From Actinomadura craniellae (GTDB taxonomy: Bacteria > Actinomycetota > Actinomycetes > Streptosporangiales > Streptosporangiaceae), in the NCBI RefSeq assembly GCF_003289645.1, contig NZ_QLYX01000015.1, positions 148,416 through 212,415 of the forward strand: a stretch of 64,000 bases of DNA, given 5' to 3'. A program made the position numbers and the translations under genes. Shown piece after piece: positions 50,380-57,889 of this stretch. Each line of letters opens with the position of its first letter. Positions within the stretch are counted from its first letter, which is position 1. The notes beneath the pieces were generated by a model, which saw nothing but the letters and a program-made list of their open reading frames with translations, was not told the DNA's origin and searched no databases.

Positions 50380-50423
50380 GTTGACAGAAACGTTCAACTT
50401 CGGCTCAACCGGCCCTGCTTAGC
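50380..50423 (+). promoter_or_regulatory. Candidate SARP binding site and promoter
   Basis: Three similar heptamers, GTTGACA (50380), GTTCAAC (50392) and GCTCAAC (50403), start 12 and 11 nt apart on the plus strand. SARP regulators bind direct heptamer repeats at about 11-bp spacing with the last repeat 8 bp from the -10 box; here 8 bp separate GCTCAAC from CTTAGC (50418-50423). The transcript would lead to the secreted protein gene at 50514. Alternatively, the TTGACA is an ordinary -35 box. Confidence 0.55.
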
Positions 50424-50513
50424 GTGTGGAACACCACTCGGGTCACCCGACATGGTGTGTCCCGCCGGTGGTCAGGGTCCGGCCCTGCGGGAGCCGGAAA
50501 GGAAGAGGTCGAA

Positions 50514-50951
50514 ATGTCGCGCAAGAAATTGCTGAACAGAACTCGTGCGGCCGCCGGAGTGGCCGCGGCGCTGCCGCTGGTCTCGGCCGCACCGGCCCAG
50601 GCGGCGCCGGCGCCCACCTGCGTGGTCTTCGGTGGCCCCAGGCTCACCGCCTGCGCCGACTTCGGGCCCGACGACGTCTGGTCATGGGGTGAGTACGACT
50701 CCAGGTACTACAAGAGTGTGACCATCACGCTCCAGGCGAACGTCCCCTTCAACGGTATCGGCTGGAACAACGTCGGCAGCCCCGCCTCGGTGCCCTACGC
50801 CTCCAACGGCTACCTCAGGAAGCTCAAGACCGCCGTGTTCAAAGTGCAGGACGTGAAGAATTACGGCGGGGTCGAAGTCAGGGCATGCCTCATCTACACC
50901 CTCTACAACAACAACGTCGGAGGAGGCTGTTCGGCCGGCCGCGTGATCTGA
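50514..50951 (+). CDS. Small secreted protein of unknown function
   Basis: 145 aa. A signal peptide (RKKLLNRTRAAAGVAAALPLVSAAPAQA) precedes about 115 mature residues. The mature part has four Cys (CVVFGG, TACADFG, RACLIYT, GGCSAG), so two disulfides are possible, and is rich in Tyr, Asn and Gly. VWSWGEYDSRYYKSVTITLQ suggests a small beta-sandwich. No family was recognised. The ATG follows GGAAGAGG. Its promoter has SARP-like repeats, and its divergent neighbour is a SARP regulator, so it is probably that regulator's target. Confidence 0.75.
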   Translation: MSRKKLLNRTRAAAGVAAALPLVSAAPAQAAPAPTCVVFGGPRLTACADFGPDDVWSWGEYDSRYYKSVTITLQANVPFNGIGWNNVGSPASVPYASNGYLRKLKTAVFKVQDVKNYGGVEVRACLIYTLYNNNVGGGCSAGRVI

Positions 50952-51063
50952 GCGTTCGTTCAGCCGGGGCCGGTACACCGGCCCCGGCCGTTCGTGCCCG
51001 CGATGAGATCGCCGGTTCGAAGGCGACGGCGCGAGCCACGGCGGTCGCCGCGAAGCCGTCCGG

Positions 51064-51219
51064 TACAGTGGGCGCATGCATCTGTACTTCCTCTGAGGAC
51101 GACCGGCTCGGCCCCCCGTTCCGGGTGCGGCCGAACACGTCTGCCGTCGTCTCTCACCTTCAGGTTCCCCGTCTCCACGCCGCTGCGCCGGCGCGCGGGA
51201 GCCTGCCTTCAGAGGAAGT
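51064..51219 (+). promoter_or_regulatory. Candidate translational attenuator upstream of the ABC-F gene
   Basis: A TACAGT -10 (51064-51069) lies 6 nt before a leaderless six-codon frame. The sequence ACTTCCTCTGA at 51086-51096 (end of that frame, including its stop) is perfectly complementary to TCAGAGGAAGT at 51209-51219, which contains the ABC-F Shine-Dalgarno. One G-U and one G-C extend the helix to 13 bp. This would hide the ribosome-binding site unless a ribosome stalls on the leader. Confidence 0.7.
51076..51096 (+). CDS. Leader peptide MHLYFL
   Basis: ATG CAT CTG TAC TTC CTC TGA encodes MHLYFL. It is too short to find by gene-finding but sits exactly 6 nt after a -10 box, as leaderless actinobacterial mRNAs do. 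Its codons overlap the segment complementary to the ABC-F ribosome-binding site. Short leader peptides are an established way to induce resistance genes when an antibiotic stalls the ribosome. Confidence 0.6.
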   Translation: MHLYFL

Positions 51220-51220
51220 C

Positions 51221-52843
51221 ATGTCCGCCATCACTGCTTTGCCGGCTCGTGCGCGGGCCCATCTCAACGCCATCGACCTGTACCTTGCCCGCGGCGGCCG
51301 ACCGGTCCTGACCGGTGTGGACCTGACCGTTTCCCCCGGTGACCGGCTGGGGGTGGTGGGCGAGAACGGCCGTGGGAAGACCACGCTGCTGCAGGTCCTC
51401 GCGGGGACGCTGGTTCCCGACTCCGGCACCGTGCACCGGGCCGGCACGCTGGGCGTCGCCGACCAGGAGATGCCGATCGGCGAGGACCGCACGGTCGGTG
51501 ACCTGATCGACGTCGAACTCGCCCAGGTGCGCGCGGTGCTCCGCGCGTTCGAGTCGGCCACCCTCGCCCTGGTCGAGGAACGGCCCGGCGCCGAGCACGC
51601 CTACGCCGACGCACTCGCGGCGGCGGAGTCCATCGACGCGTGGGACGCCGACCGCCGCGTCGACATCTCGCTGGCCGCCCTCAGCGCGGTGACCGACCGG
51701 GCCCGGCCGCTGGCCGGCCTGTCCGTCGGGCAGCGTTACCGGATCCGGCTGGCCTGCCTGCTGGGCGCCGGGCACGACCTGCTGCTGCTGGACGAGCCCA
51801 CCAACCATCTCGACGCCGACGGCCTGGACCACCTGACGGCCAGGCTCCGCGAGCATCCGGGCGGGTTGGTGCTGGTCAGCCACGACCGGGCGTTGCTGTC
51901 CGACGTGGCCACCGCGGTACTGGACCTCGACCCGACCAGCGACGGCCGTCCCCGTACCTACGGGGCCGGGTACGCGGGCTACCTGGAGGGGCGGCACGCC
52001 GAGCGGGAACGCTGGGAGACCGCCTACCGGGACCAGCAGACCGAACGGCAACGCCTGGCCCAGGACCTCTCCGCGGCCCAGAACCGCCTGTCCACCGGCT
52101 GGCGACCGGAGAAGGGAACCGGCAAGCACACCCGCGCGACCCGTGCACCGGCCCTGGTGCGGGCGGTACACCGGCGCCAGGAGGAGTTGGAGGCACACGT
52201 CGTCGACGTACCCAAGCCACCGCTGCGGTTCCAACTACCGAGACTCGACGCCCCACCGGGAGCCACCCTGCTGCGCGCCGACGACGTGACGTCGCACGGC
52301 AGGCTCACCACCCCCCGCTCGGTGCTGCTGCGATCAGGCGACCGCCTGGTGGTGACGGGCCCCAACGGTTCGGGCAAGTCGAGCCTGCTCTCCATACTCG
52401 CCGGGACGCTACCCCCCGACGAAGGAACCGTTCAGCGAAAACGAGGCACCCGCATCAGGCTGCTGACCCAGGAGTCCCCACCACCCTCACAGCGCAGAGC
52501 CTTCGAGGTCTACGAAGCCACCGTAGGCCGACTGGTCAGCTCAGGGGAACTGGCCGAGCCCGACACGATCGGCCTAACCCAACTGGGCCTGCTCCCTTCC
52601 GAAGCAGCCCACCGCCCGGTCACCGAGTTGTCGATCGGCCAGCAACGCCGCCTGGACCTGGCCATTCTGCTGGCAGCCCGCCCACAAGTCGTACTACTAG
52701 ACGAACCAACCAACCACCTATCAATGACCTTGGTAGAGGACCTAACCCAAGCCCTGACCACAACAGGCGCCGCAGTAGTACTAGCCACCCACGACAGACA
52801 ACTACTACGCGACACAAAGCCCTGGCCCCAACTCCACCTATAA
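51221..52843 (+). CDS. ABC-F family ATPase, probable ribosome-protection type
   Basis: 540 aa, two ABC domains in one chain, no membrane helices. Domain 1: GENGRGKT (47-54), signature LSVGQRYRIRLA, LLLLDEPTNHLD. A charged linker of about 80 residues (with RHAERERWETAYRDQQTERQRLAQD) follows. Domain 2: GPNGSGKS, LSIGQQRRLDLA, VVLLDEPTNHLS. ABC-F proteins act on the ribosome, and the resistance subgroup displaces antibiotics; the leader peptide upstream favours that role. The ATG at 51221 follows GAGGAAGTC. From about residue 400 onward the codon choice shifts strongly to CTA, ACA, GTA and CCA, unlike the first part. Confidence 0.9.
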   Translation: MSAITALPARARAHLNAIDLYLARGGRPVLTGVDLTVSPGDRLGVVGENGRGKTTLLQVLAGTLVPDSGTVHRAGTLGVADQEMPIGEDRTVGDLIDVELAQVRAVLRAFESATLALVEERPGAEHAYADALAAAESIDAWDADRRVDISLAALSAVTDRARPLAGLSVGQRYRIRLACLLGAGHDLLLLDEPTNHLDADGLDHLTARLREHPGGLVLVSHDRALLSDVATAVLDLDPTSDGRPRTYGAGYAGYLEGRHAERERWETAYRDQQTERQRLAQDLSAAQNRLSTGWRPEKGTGKHTRATRAPALVRAVHRRQEELEAHVVDVPKPPLRFQLPRLDAPPGATLLRADDVTSHGRLTTPRSVLLRSGDRLVVTGPNGSGKSSLLSILAGTLPPDEGTVQRKRGTRIRLLTQESPPPSQRRAFEVYEATVGRLVSSGELAEPDTIGLTQLGLLPSEAAHRPVTELSIGQQRRLDLAILLAARPQVVLLDEPTNHLSMTLVEDLTQALTTTGAAVVLATHDRQLLRDTKPWPQLHL

Positions 52844-52989
52844 GCCGAACCCCACCCCCACCGAGCCAACCCTCCACCGAGCAGCCTGCTACTCATCGCT
52901 CTCGGACAAGGGGACGCCACTGGACAAGATCGCACTATCGGTCGGCACAGGCCATAAACCTGATCTCCCCGAACCTCAACAAGCCCACC

Positions 52990-53025
52990 GTGTTACTCAC
53001 CGTGTTACTCACCTTGTTACTCACC
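52990..53025. repeat. 12-bp tandem repeat, three copies
   Basis: GTGTTACTCACC, GTGTTACTCACC and TTGTTACTCACC occur back to back at 52990-53001, 53002-53013 and 53014-53025, the last with one mismatch. No flanking copy is visible. Confidence 0.85.
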
Positions 53026-53033
53026 ACAAACAT

Positions 53034-53065
53034 CAGGGCCGTCCCCACCAAAGGGAACGGCCCTG
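53034..53065. terminator. Terminator downstream of the ABC-F gene
   Basis: CAGGGCCGT (53034-53042) pairs with ACGGCCCTG (53057-53065) around a 14-nt loop in which CCC and GGG can also pair. It is about 190 nt after the ABC-F stop and about 195 nt beyond the tRNA end on the other strand. Confidence 0.55.
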
Positions 53066-53150
53066 ACCCATACCTATACACAAACACCGCAAGCTCCAAG
53101 AAGCCCCCGAAAGAAACCCCTGAGCCAACCAAAAGCCCCAGCCAAACACA

Positions 53151-53237
53151 GGGAGCGAAGCTCCCCCACGGGGGGCTCCGGGGGGTCGCCCCCCGGGCAA
53201 ACACAACGGGCCCCGGCGAAGGCGAGCAAAGCTCGCC
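53151..53237. repeat. Three consecutive triloop hairpins
   Basis: GGGAGC-GAA-GCTCCC (53151-53165), CCGGGGGG-TCG-CCCCCCGG (53178-53196) and GGCGAGC-AAA-GCTCGCC (53221-53237) each have perfect stems and 3-nt loops. They lie 24-110 nt downstream of tRNA-Asn on the minus strand and may terminate its transcript. Confidence 0.65.
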
Positions 53238-53260
53238 GAGCAGGATACGCCGCCTCGAGC

Positions 53261-53332
53261 TCCCGCGATTGGACTCGAACCAATAACCTGCCGGTTAACA
53301 GCCGGCTGCTCTGCCAATTGAGCTACGCGGGA
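53261..53332 (-). tRNA. tRNA-Asn (anticodon GUU)
   Basis: 72 nt folding into a full cloverleaf: 7-bp acceptor stem TCCCGCG/CGCGGGA, D arm GCTC/GAGC, anticodon stem GCCGG/CCGGC with loop CTGTTAA (anticodon GTT, position 34 G), a 5-nt variable loop and a T arm with TTCGAGT between ATTGG and CCAAT. The CCA end is not encoded. Minus strand. Confidence 0.97.
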
Positions 53333-53482
53333 TCGGTGTGCCCGGAGGTGCGTGATGCGCTCCGGCCCGGACTAGGTTAGCGCACTTCGGGGCCTGCTTG
53401 CGCACCCGTGCGAGTGCATCGCTGCCTGCCGGGTATAGGGGCGACGTCCGTCAGCCAGATCCCCGGGGGTGGGAGAGAAGAG

Positions 53483-53788
53483 ATGAAGAGTCGACTGCCG
53501 TTCGTCATCGGTGCCGCCGTGGGCTATGTGCTGGGCACCCGGGCCGGGCGTGAGCGCTACGAGCAGATCAAGCAGGCTTCGCAGCGCATGGCCGGGAACC
53601 CGACCGTCCAGGAGACCACGGAGGCGTTGAAGACCCGTGCCGGCGAGATCGCCGGCTCCGCCAAGGAGAAGGTGGACACCCGGTTGCATGACAGCCGGAT
53701 CGGGAACCGCCTGCACCGCTCGCAGCCGTCCGGTACCGGAGAGCCGGTGCCGCCCCGGCAGGAGAGCGGTACTGGGACTCCCATGTGA
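53483..53788 (+). CDS. YtxH-domain membrane-associated protein
   Basis: 101 aa. An N-terminal LPFVIGAAVGYVLGTRAGRERYEQI is the YtxH/glycine-zipper signature: a single short membrane helix with GxxxG pattern followed by a basic Arg/Glu-rich helix. The rest is an amphipathic helical region and a Pro/Gly-rich tail. The ATG at 53483 follows GGGAGAGAAG. The family appears in stress-induced proteins of unknown mechanism. It is the first gene after the tRNA. Confidence 0.82.
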   Translation: MKSRLPFVIGAAVGYVLGTRAGRERYEQIKQASQRMAGNPTVQETTEALKTRAGEIAGSAKEKVDTRLHDSRIGNRLHRSQPSGTGEPVPPRQESGTGTPM

Positions 53789-53842
53789 GCCCGCGCCGCG
53801 CGTGACGGCCCCGTCCCTGGTGGGAGCGGGGCCGTGGTGTGT

Positions 53843-54340
53843 TCACAGGCCGGTGCGGCGCCGCAGGTCTGCCAGTACTTGTTCGGCCTGGGCGCGTAGT
53901 CCGGGGTCGGACGGGTCCATGCCGGGCTCGAAGATCATGTTCCATTGCACCCGGTCGCCGCCGATTGCCCGCCGGCCGGCGATGCGTACTCTGCCGCCGC
54001 CGGGTAGTTTCGCCTCGTGGTCGGTCACGACCGTGGCGGTGATCCGTTCGCGGACGGTCTCGGGCACGGAGCCGGGGTCGGTCAGCCCGACGTGGTGTTC
54101 GCCGTCGGGTTCGTGGACGTGTAGCCGGCCGTTCTCCCACTGCGCGTGGTCGATCCCCTCCCAGGGGAGGCGGGTGAAGCCGCCCTCTGCCGTGGGCAGG
54201 TGCAGCGCCGTCGTGGTGGCGACGACGTGGGAGCCGCCGCGGGTGGGCGCGTGGGCGAGTACCCGCTCCCCTCGGGCCAGGTCGAGTTCGTCGCGGACCG
54301 GCAACCGGGCCGCTTTCCAAGGCCACCGCATGGCCGCCAC
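53843..54340 (-). CDS. Conserved actinobacterial hypothetical protein
   Basis: 165 aa, cytosolic. It begins MAAMRWPWKAARLPVRDELDL and has GERVLAHAPTRGGSHVVATTTALHLP and LPWEGIDHAQWENGRLHVHEPDG, a beta-rich pattern recalling PH-like domains (a start codon, then strands with W-x-x-I-D-H-x-x-W). It ends in a helical GLRAQAEQVLADLRRRTGL. GTG 54340 is the longest start; an internal ATG at 54331 lies 7 nt after TACCGT and may be a leaderless start. No function is known. Confidence 0.75.
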   Translation of the reverse strand: MAAMRWPWKAARLPVRDELDLARGERVLAHAPTRGGSHVVATTTALHLPTAEGGFTRLPWEGIDHAQWENGRLHVHEPDGEHHVGLTDPGSVPETVRERITATVVTDHEAKLPGGGRVRIAGRRAIGGDRVQWNMIFEPGMDPSDPGLRAQAEQVLADLRRRTGL

Positions 54341-54516
54341 GGTACCTGCCCGGGGGCGTGCCCGGGCGGCCGGTCCGGGTGCGCCCTACGTGCCGGGTGT
54401 GGCCTTCTGGGAAATAAAGGCAATGTTCGACCAAATTGTCCCTATATGTCCGAACTGTATGAGGCGGGGTACCAGTAACCAGGAGAGACGCTCGGGCCGG
54501 ACCCGCAGGAAGGACA

Positions 54517-55374
54517 GTGGACGGCATGCGGAACGTTGACTGGAGCGAGCGTGTCCGGCGGTACTTCGACGACCTCGGCGACCAGGAGTGGACGCGGCTG
54601 ACGCAGACGCCCCGCGACCGGGTGGGGATGGAAGTGCACCGGCGGTTCGTCCAGCGGTTCGTGCGCCCGGGGGACCGGGTGCTGGAAGTGGGGGCGGGAC
54701 CCGGCCGGTTCACCCTGCAACTGGCGGAACTCGGGGCGAAGATCGTGGTCACCGACATTTCGCCGGTGCAGCTGCGGCTGAACGAGGAGCACCTGCGCGG
54801 CACCGTCGCCGAGGACCGGGTGGAACGCCGCGAGCTGCTGGACGTGTGCGACACCACCCGCTACGACGACAGGGAGTTCAGCGCGGTCGTGGCCTACGGC
54901 GGCGCGCTGTCGTACGCGTTCGACGTGTACGAGGAGGCGCTGCGCGGGCTGCTGCGCGTCACCCGGCCGGGCGGCACCGTGGTCGCTTCGGTGCTGTCCC
55001 TGCTGGGCCTGTGGCGGGCGGCCCTCCCGGCGGTCGTCGCGCGGGCCCGGCTGGTCGGGGAGGACGCCAACGAGGAGGCGCTGCGCACCGGGGACCTGCG
55101 GCTGGCGGCGGTCGACGGCCAGTGCCATGTCTGCCGGCTGTTCCGGTGGAGCGACGTCGAGGACCTGGTGCCCGCGGCGGGCGGCCGGATCATCGCCGCC
55201 AGCGCGAGCAACTGGGCGTCCCTGGGCGACCCGGCGTCCCTGGCCGAGATCGAGGCCGACCCCGACCGCTGGGCCAGGTTCCTGGCCGCCGAGGTCGCCG
55301 CCTGCGAGGAGCCGGGCACGCTCGACGGCGGCACGCGCATCCTCTTCGCCGCCCGCCACCGGCTGGGTCACTGA
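54517..55374 (+). CDS. Class I SAM-dependent methyltransferase
   Basis: 285 aa. Motif I is VLEVGAGPGRFTLQLAELG, followed by VVTDISPVQLRLNEEHL, the D-x-S acidic residue for SAM, and VVAYGGALSYAFD with a C-terminal dimer or substrate domain. It fits a Rossmann-fold small-molecule or RNA methyltransferase of unknown target. The GTG at 54517 is close behind GGAAGG; the ATG three codons later is an alternative. It is followed by a terminator, so it is monocistronic. Confidence 0.85.
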   Translation: MDGMRNVDWSERVRRYFDDLGDQEWTRLTQTPRDRVGMEVHRRFVQRFVRPGDRVLEVGAGPGRFTLQLAELGAKIVVTDISPVQLRLNEEHLRGTVAEDRVERRELLDVCDTTRYDDREFSAVVAYGGALSYAFDVYEEALRGLLRVTRPGGTVVASVLSLLGLWRAALPAVVARARLVGEDANEEALRTGDLRLAAVDGQCHVCRLFRWSDVEDLVPAAGGRIIAASASNWASLGDPASLAEIEADPDRWARFLAAEVAACEEPGTLDGGTRILFAARHRLGH

Positions 55375-55391
55375 CCGGGCCGAGAACGGGC

Positions 55392-55419
55392 GGAGCCCCG
55401 GCCGGGCGGCCGGGGCTCC
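55392..55419 (+). terminator. Terminator after the methyltransferase gene
   Basis: GGAGCCCCGGCC (55392-55403) pairs perfectly with GGCCGGGGCTCC (55408-55419) around GGGC. Same core as the terminators at 19568 and 21247. Confidence 0.7.
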
Positions 55420-55465
55420 GTCATGACCCGCGGAGGGCGCGCTCGCGCGGGTCCGGGTCGTTCAC

Positions 55466-55506
55466 GGGAAGCCCCCCTCCTGCCCCGACTGGGAGGAGGG
55501 CTTCCC
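55466..55506 (-). terminator. Terminator of the liv operon
   Basis: GGGAAGCCCCCCTCC (55466-55480) pairs with GGAGGAGGGCTTCCC (55492-55506) with one mismatch and an 11-nt loop. It lies 15 nt beyond the livK stop on the minus strand. Confidence 0.65.
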
Positions 55507-55520
55507 GCGTCAGTGGGCGA

Positions 55521-56777
55521 TCAGGCGAGGGGAACCTTGTACCCCTTGACCAGCTCGCTTTCGGTGCGGTTCTGGACGATCTTGGTGCCGCTGATGGCCT
55601 GCTCGTCCGGCTGGACGATGAAGGTCTGCAGGGTCGGGGGCTTGTCGAAGTAGGTGAAGTCCAGCGTCCCGCCCTGGCCGTTGTCGAAGGCGTTGGTGGA
55701 CCGGTGCGCCTTGATCAGGCCTTCCCGGGTGAGGTCCTTGCTCGCGCAGGCCTTCTTGATCGCGTTGCCGATGATCTCGCCGGAGCTGTAGCCGGTGACC
55801 ACCGCGGAGTCCTGCGGCTGGCCCGGGAACTTGGCCGCGTAGCCGTCGCGGATCTTCTTCAGCGCGGGCAGGTCCTCCTGGATGGGGATGCCGGCCGTGG
55901 CGATGTAGAAGCCCTGGAGCAGCGCGGGCTTGGCCTTGGTGGCCAGCAGCTGCTTGGCGTAGGCCGAGTTGCTGCCCAGGATCGGGCCCTTGAACCCGGC
56001 GACCCGGGCGACACCGGCCGCGGAGGCGCTCTGCGCCGGGCCGACGCTCAGCAGGATGCCGTCGACCTTCTGCTTGGCCAGGGCGCCGGCCTGGTTGGTC
56101 AGGTCGGTGTCGGTCGGCTTGATCTTCTGCTCGACGACCTTGAGCCCGTGCTTGTCGGCGGCGTACTTGGTGCCGAGCAGCGCGCTGGCGCCGTAGTCGT
56201 TGTCGAAGTAGATGTGGCCGAGCGTGCCGCCCTTCTTGACGGCCCCGGTCTTGACCAGCCAGTCGATGCCGTTGATCATGTCGACGTCGTAGGTCGGGCC
56301 GGTGATCTGGAGGTACTCGCTGCCGAGCAGCGTGTTCGACCACGCCATCGGGATGGTCAGGACCTTGTCGCTGTTGATCCGGGTCTTCAGCGCGGACGCC
56401 ACGTGGGAGCCGATCAGCTGCGGGATCGCCAGCGTGCTGCCCTGCAGCTCGCTGTAGGCCGACATCGACTTCTGCACGTCGTAGCCCGCGTCGCGGACGA
56501 CCAGCTCCAGCTTGCGGCCGCAGATGCCGCCGGCCTTGTTGATCTCTTCGACGTAGAGCTGCTCGGCCTGGGTGAGGCCCTTGCCCAGCGGCGCGTACGG
56601 GCCGGTGAGGTCGGTGATGACGCCGAGCTTGATCGTCGTGTCGGTGACGCCGGGGCCGTGCTTCACGCCGTCCTTGCCGGTGCCGCCGGACCCGCCGGTG
56701 GCCTTGTCGCTGCAGCCCGTGGCGGCCGCCAGCAGCACCGCCAGAACCGCCGCGCTCATGCGGATATTGAGCTTCAT
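55521..56777 (-). CDS. livK: Branched-chain amino acid/amide ABC transporter substrate-binding lipoprotein
   Basis: 418 aa. The signal peptide ends in LAAATGCSDK with lipidated Cys at residue 22. The mature domain is the LivK/Leu-Ile-Val binding fold: IKLGVITDLTGPYAPLGKGLTQ, EEINKAGGICGRKLELVVRDAGYD, GHIYFDNDYGASAL and DGILLSVGPAQSAS. The ATG at 56775-56777 is preceded by GAGGAG. It is the last gene of the livF-G-H-M-K operon, 38 nt after livM. Candidates range from branched-chain amino acids to amides, polyols or aromatic acids; the ligand is not predictable by eye. Confidence 0.93.
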   Translation of the reverse strand: MKLNIRMSAAVLAVLLAAATGCSDKATGGSGGTGKDGVKHGPGVTDTTIKLGVITDLTGPYAPLGKGLTQAEQLYVEEINKAGGICGRKLELVVRDAGYDVQKSMSAYSELQGSTLAIPQLIGSHVASALKTRINSDKVLTIPMAWSNTLLGSEYLQITGPTYDVDMINGIDWLVKTGAVKKGGTLGHIYFDNDYGASALLGTKYAADKHGLKVVEQKIKPTDTDLTNQAGALAKQKVDGILLSVGPAQSASAAGVARVAGFKGPILGSNSAYAKQLLATKAKPALLQGFYIATAGIPIQEDLPALKKIRDGYAAKFPGQPQDSAVVTGYSSGEIIGNAIKKACASKDLTREGLIKAHRSTNAFDNGQGGTLDFTYFDKPPTLQTFIVQPDEQAISGTKIVQNRTESELVKGYKVPLA

Positions 56778-56815
56778 GCGGATTGTGCTCCTCTGATTTC
56801 GTGTCGGGGCAGGAG

Positions 56816-57889
56816 TCAAACGGCCCGGTGACGGCGTGCGGCCACGGCCAGACGGATCCGTGTCCACATGCCGAAGAGCCCACCGGGCAGGAAGAGCACC
56901 ACGGCGACGACTGCGGCGCCGTAGATGATGCGTGCGGCCTCGGCGGGGGAGAAACCGCCGGAACCAGGCGCGGCGACCAGGGGCAGACCATCGCTGTAGC
57001 GGGTCAGCACCTGGGGCAACAGCGTGATGAACACGGCGCCGATCATGGCTCCGGCCACCGTGCCCAGACCCCCGATGACGATCATTGCGAGGTAGTCCAG
57101 GGCCAGGATGATCCCGAAGTAGTCCGGCACCGTCTGGCGGAAGACCAGCGCGAGGATCACTCCCGCCAGCCCCGCGTACATCGAGGAGAGGACGAACACG
57201 GCGGCCCGGTAGCGGGCCACCGGCACGCCCATCACCCCTGCCGCGATCTCGTGGTCGCGGATGGTGTTGAGCGCCCGCCCCGGCCGGCCGCGCAGCACGC
57301 CGCGCGCCACCCAGGCGGAGATCACCAGCAGGATCAGGGCGAGGAACCACAGCCGCTCGAACGCCCCGAGCGGCACGTTGGCCACCACCAGCTCGGGGGA
57401 GTCGTCGAAGACCAGGAAACCCAGGTCCAGCGGTGGCACCTGCCGCCCGTTGTGGCTGCCGGTGACGGATTCGGCATTGGACAGGATGTGCTGCCCGATG
57501 AAGATCAGCGCCAGGGTGGCGATGCCCAGGTACGTGCCCTTCAGCCGTCCCGCGATCGGGCTGAAGATCCCGCCGACCAGGCCGGCGAGCAGCACCGCGA
57601 GGATCGCCGCCACCGGGGTGGGCAGGCCGAGCCCGACGAAGTGGTTGTCGGACTCGGAGGCGAAGTAGACGTACCCGTAGGCGCCGACCGCGAGGAAGAA
57701 CGCGTGGCCCAGGGAGAGCTGGCCGGTGGCCCCGGTCAGCAGGTTCAGGCCGATGGCGCCGATCGCGGCGGCGATGGCGAACAGCCCGGCCTGCATCCAG
57801 AAGGTGTCGGCGTAGAAGGGGACGAGCAGCATCAGCGCGACGCCGGCGACCAGGGCGCTGATCCGCACCCAGCGAGGACTCTCAAACAC
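56816..57889 (-). CDS. livM: Liv-type ABC transporter permease (LivM)
   Basis: 357 aa with about ten membrane helices. Characteristic segments: LIGAIGLNLLTGATGQLSLGHAFFLAVGAY (as LNLLTGATGQLSLGHA), MIVIGGLGTVAGAMIGAVFI and the C-terminal FLPGGLFGMW. This is the LivM permease of the hydrophobic amino acid type. It overlaps livH by 8 nt. Together with LivH it forms the transport channel. Confidence 0.93.
   Translation of the reverse strand: MFESPRWVRISALVAGVALMLLVPFYADTFWMQAGLFAIAAAIGAIGLNLLTGATGQLSLGHAFFLAVGAYGYVYFASESDNHFVGLGLPTPVAAILAVLLAGLVGGIFSPIAGRLKGTYLGIATLALIFIGQHILSNAESVTGSHNGRQVPPLDLGFLVFDDSPELVVANVPLGAFERLWFLALILLVISAWVARGVLRGRPGRALNTIRDHEIAAGVMGVPVARYRAAVFVLSSMYAGLAGVILALVFRQTVPDYFGIILALDYLAMIVIGGLGTVAGAMIGAVFITLLPQVLTRYSDGLPLVAAPGSGGFSPAEAARIIYGAAVVAVVLFLPGGLFGMWTRIRLAVAARRHRAV

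Larger units (their letters stand above)
52844..53260. other. 417-nt intergenic region with repeats and hairpins
   Basis: No credible gene. It continues the C/A-rich composition of the ABC-F 3' end. It holds three copies of a 12-bp repeat, a terminator and three consecutive short hairpins, then ends at tRNA-Asn; these are listed separately. Confidence 0.6.

Noticed and set aside
50381..50386. TTGACA as an ordinary -35 box for the secreted-protein gene
   Set aside because: No -10-like hexamer follows at 16-18 nt; it fits better as part of the SARP direct repeats, though this alternative is noted.
52990..53025. A CRISPR array
   Set aside because: The three repeats are 12 bp with no spacers, and no cas gene is present.
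52935..53204. A minus-strand frame coding for a repeated VSNKVSNTVSNTV segment
   Set aside because: It is translated from the 12-bp repeat and lies between a terminator and hairpins, with no start signal or known domain.
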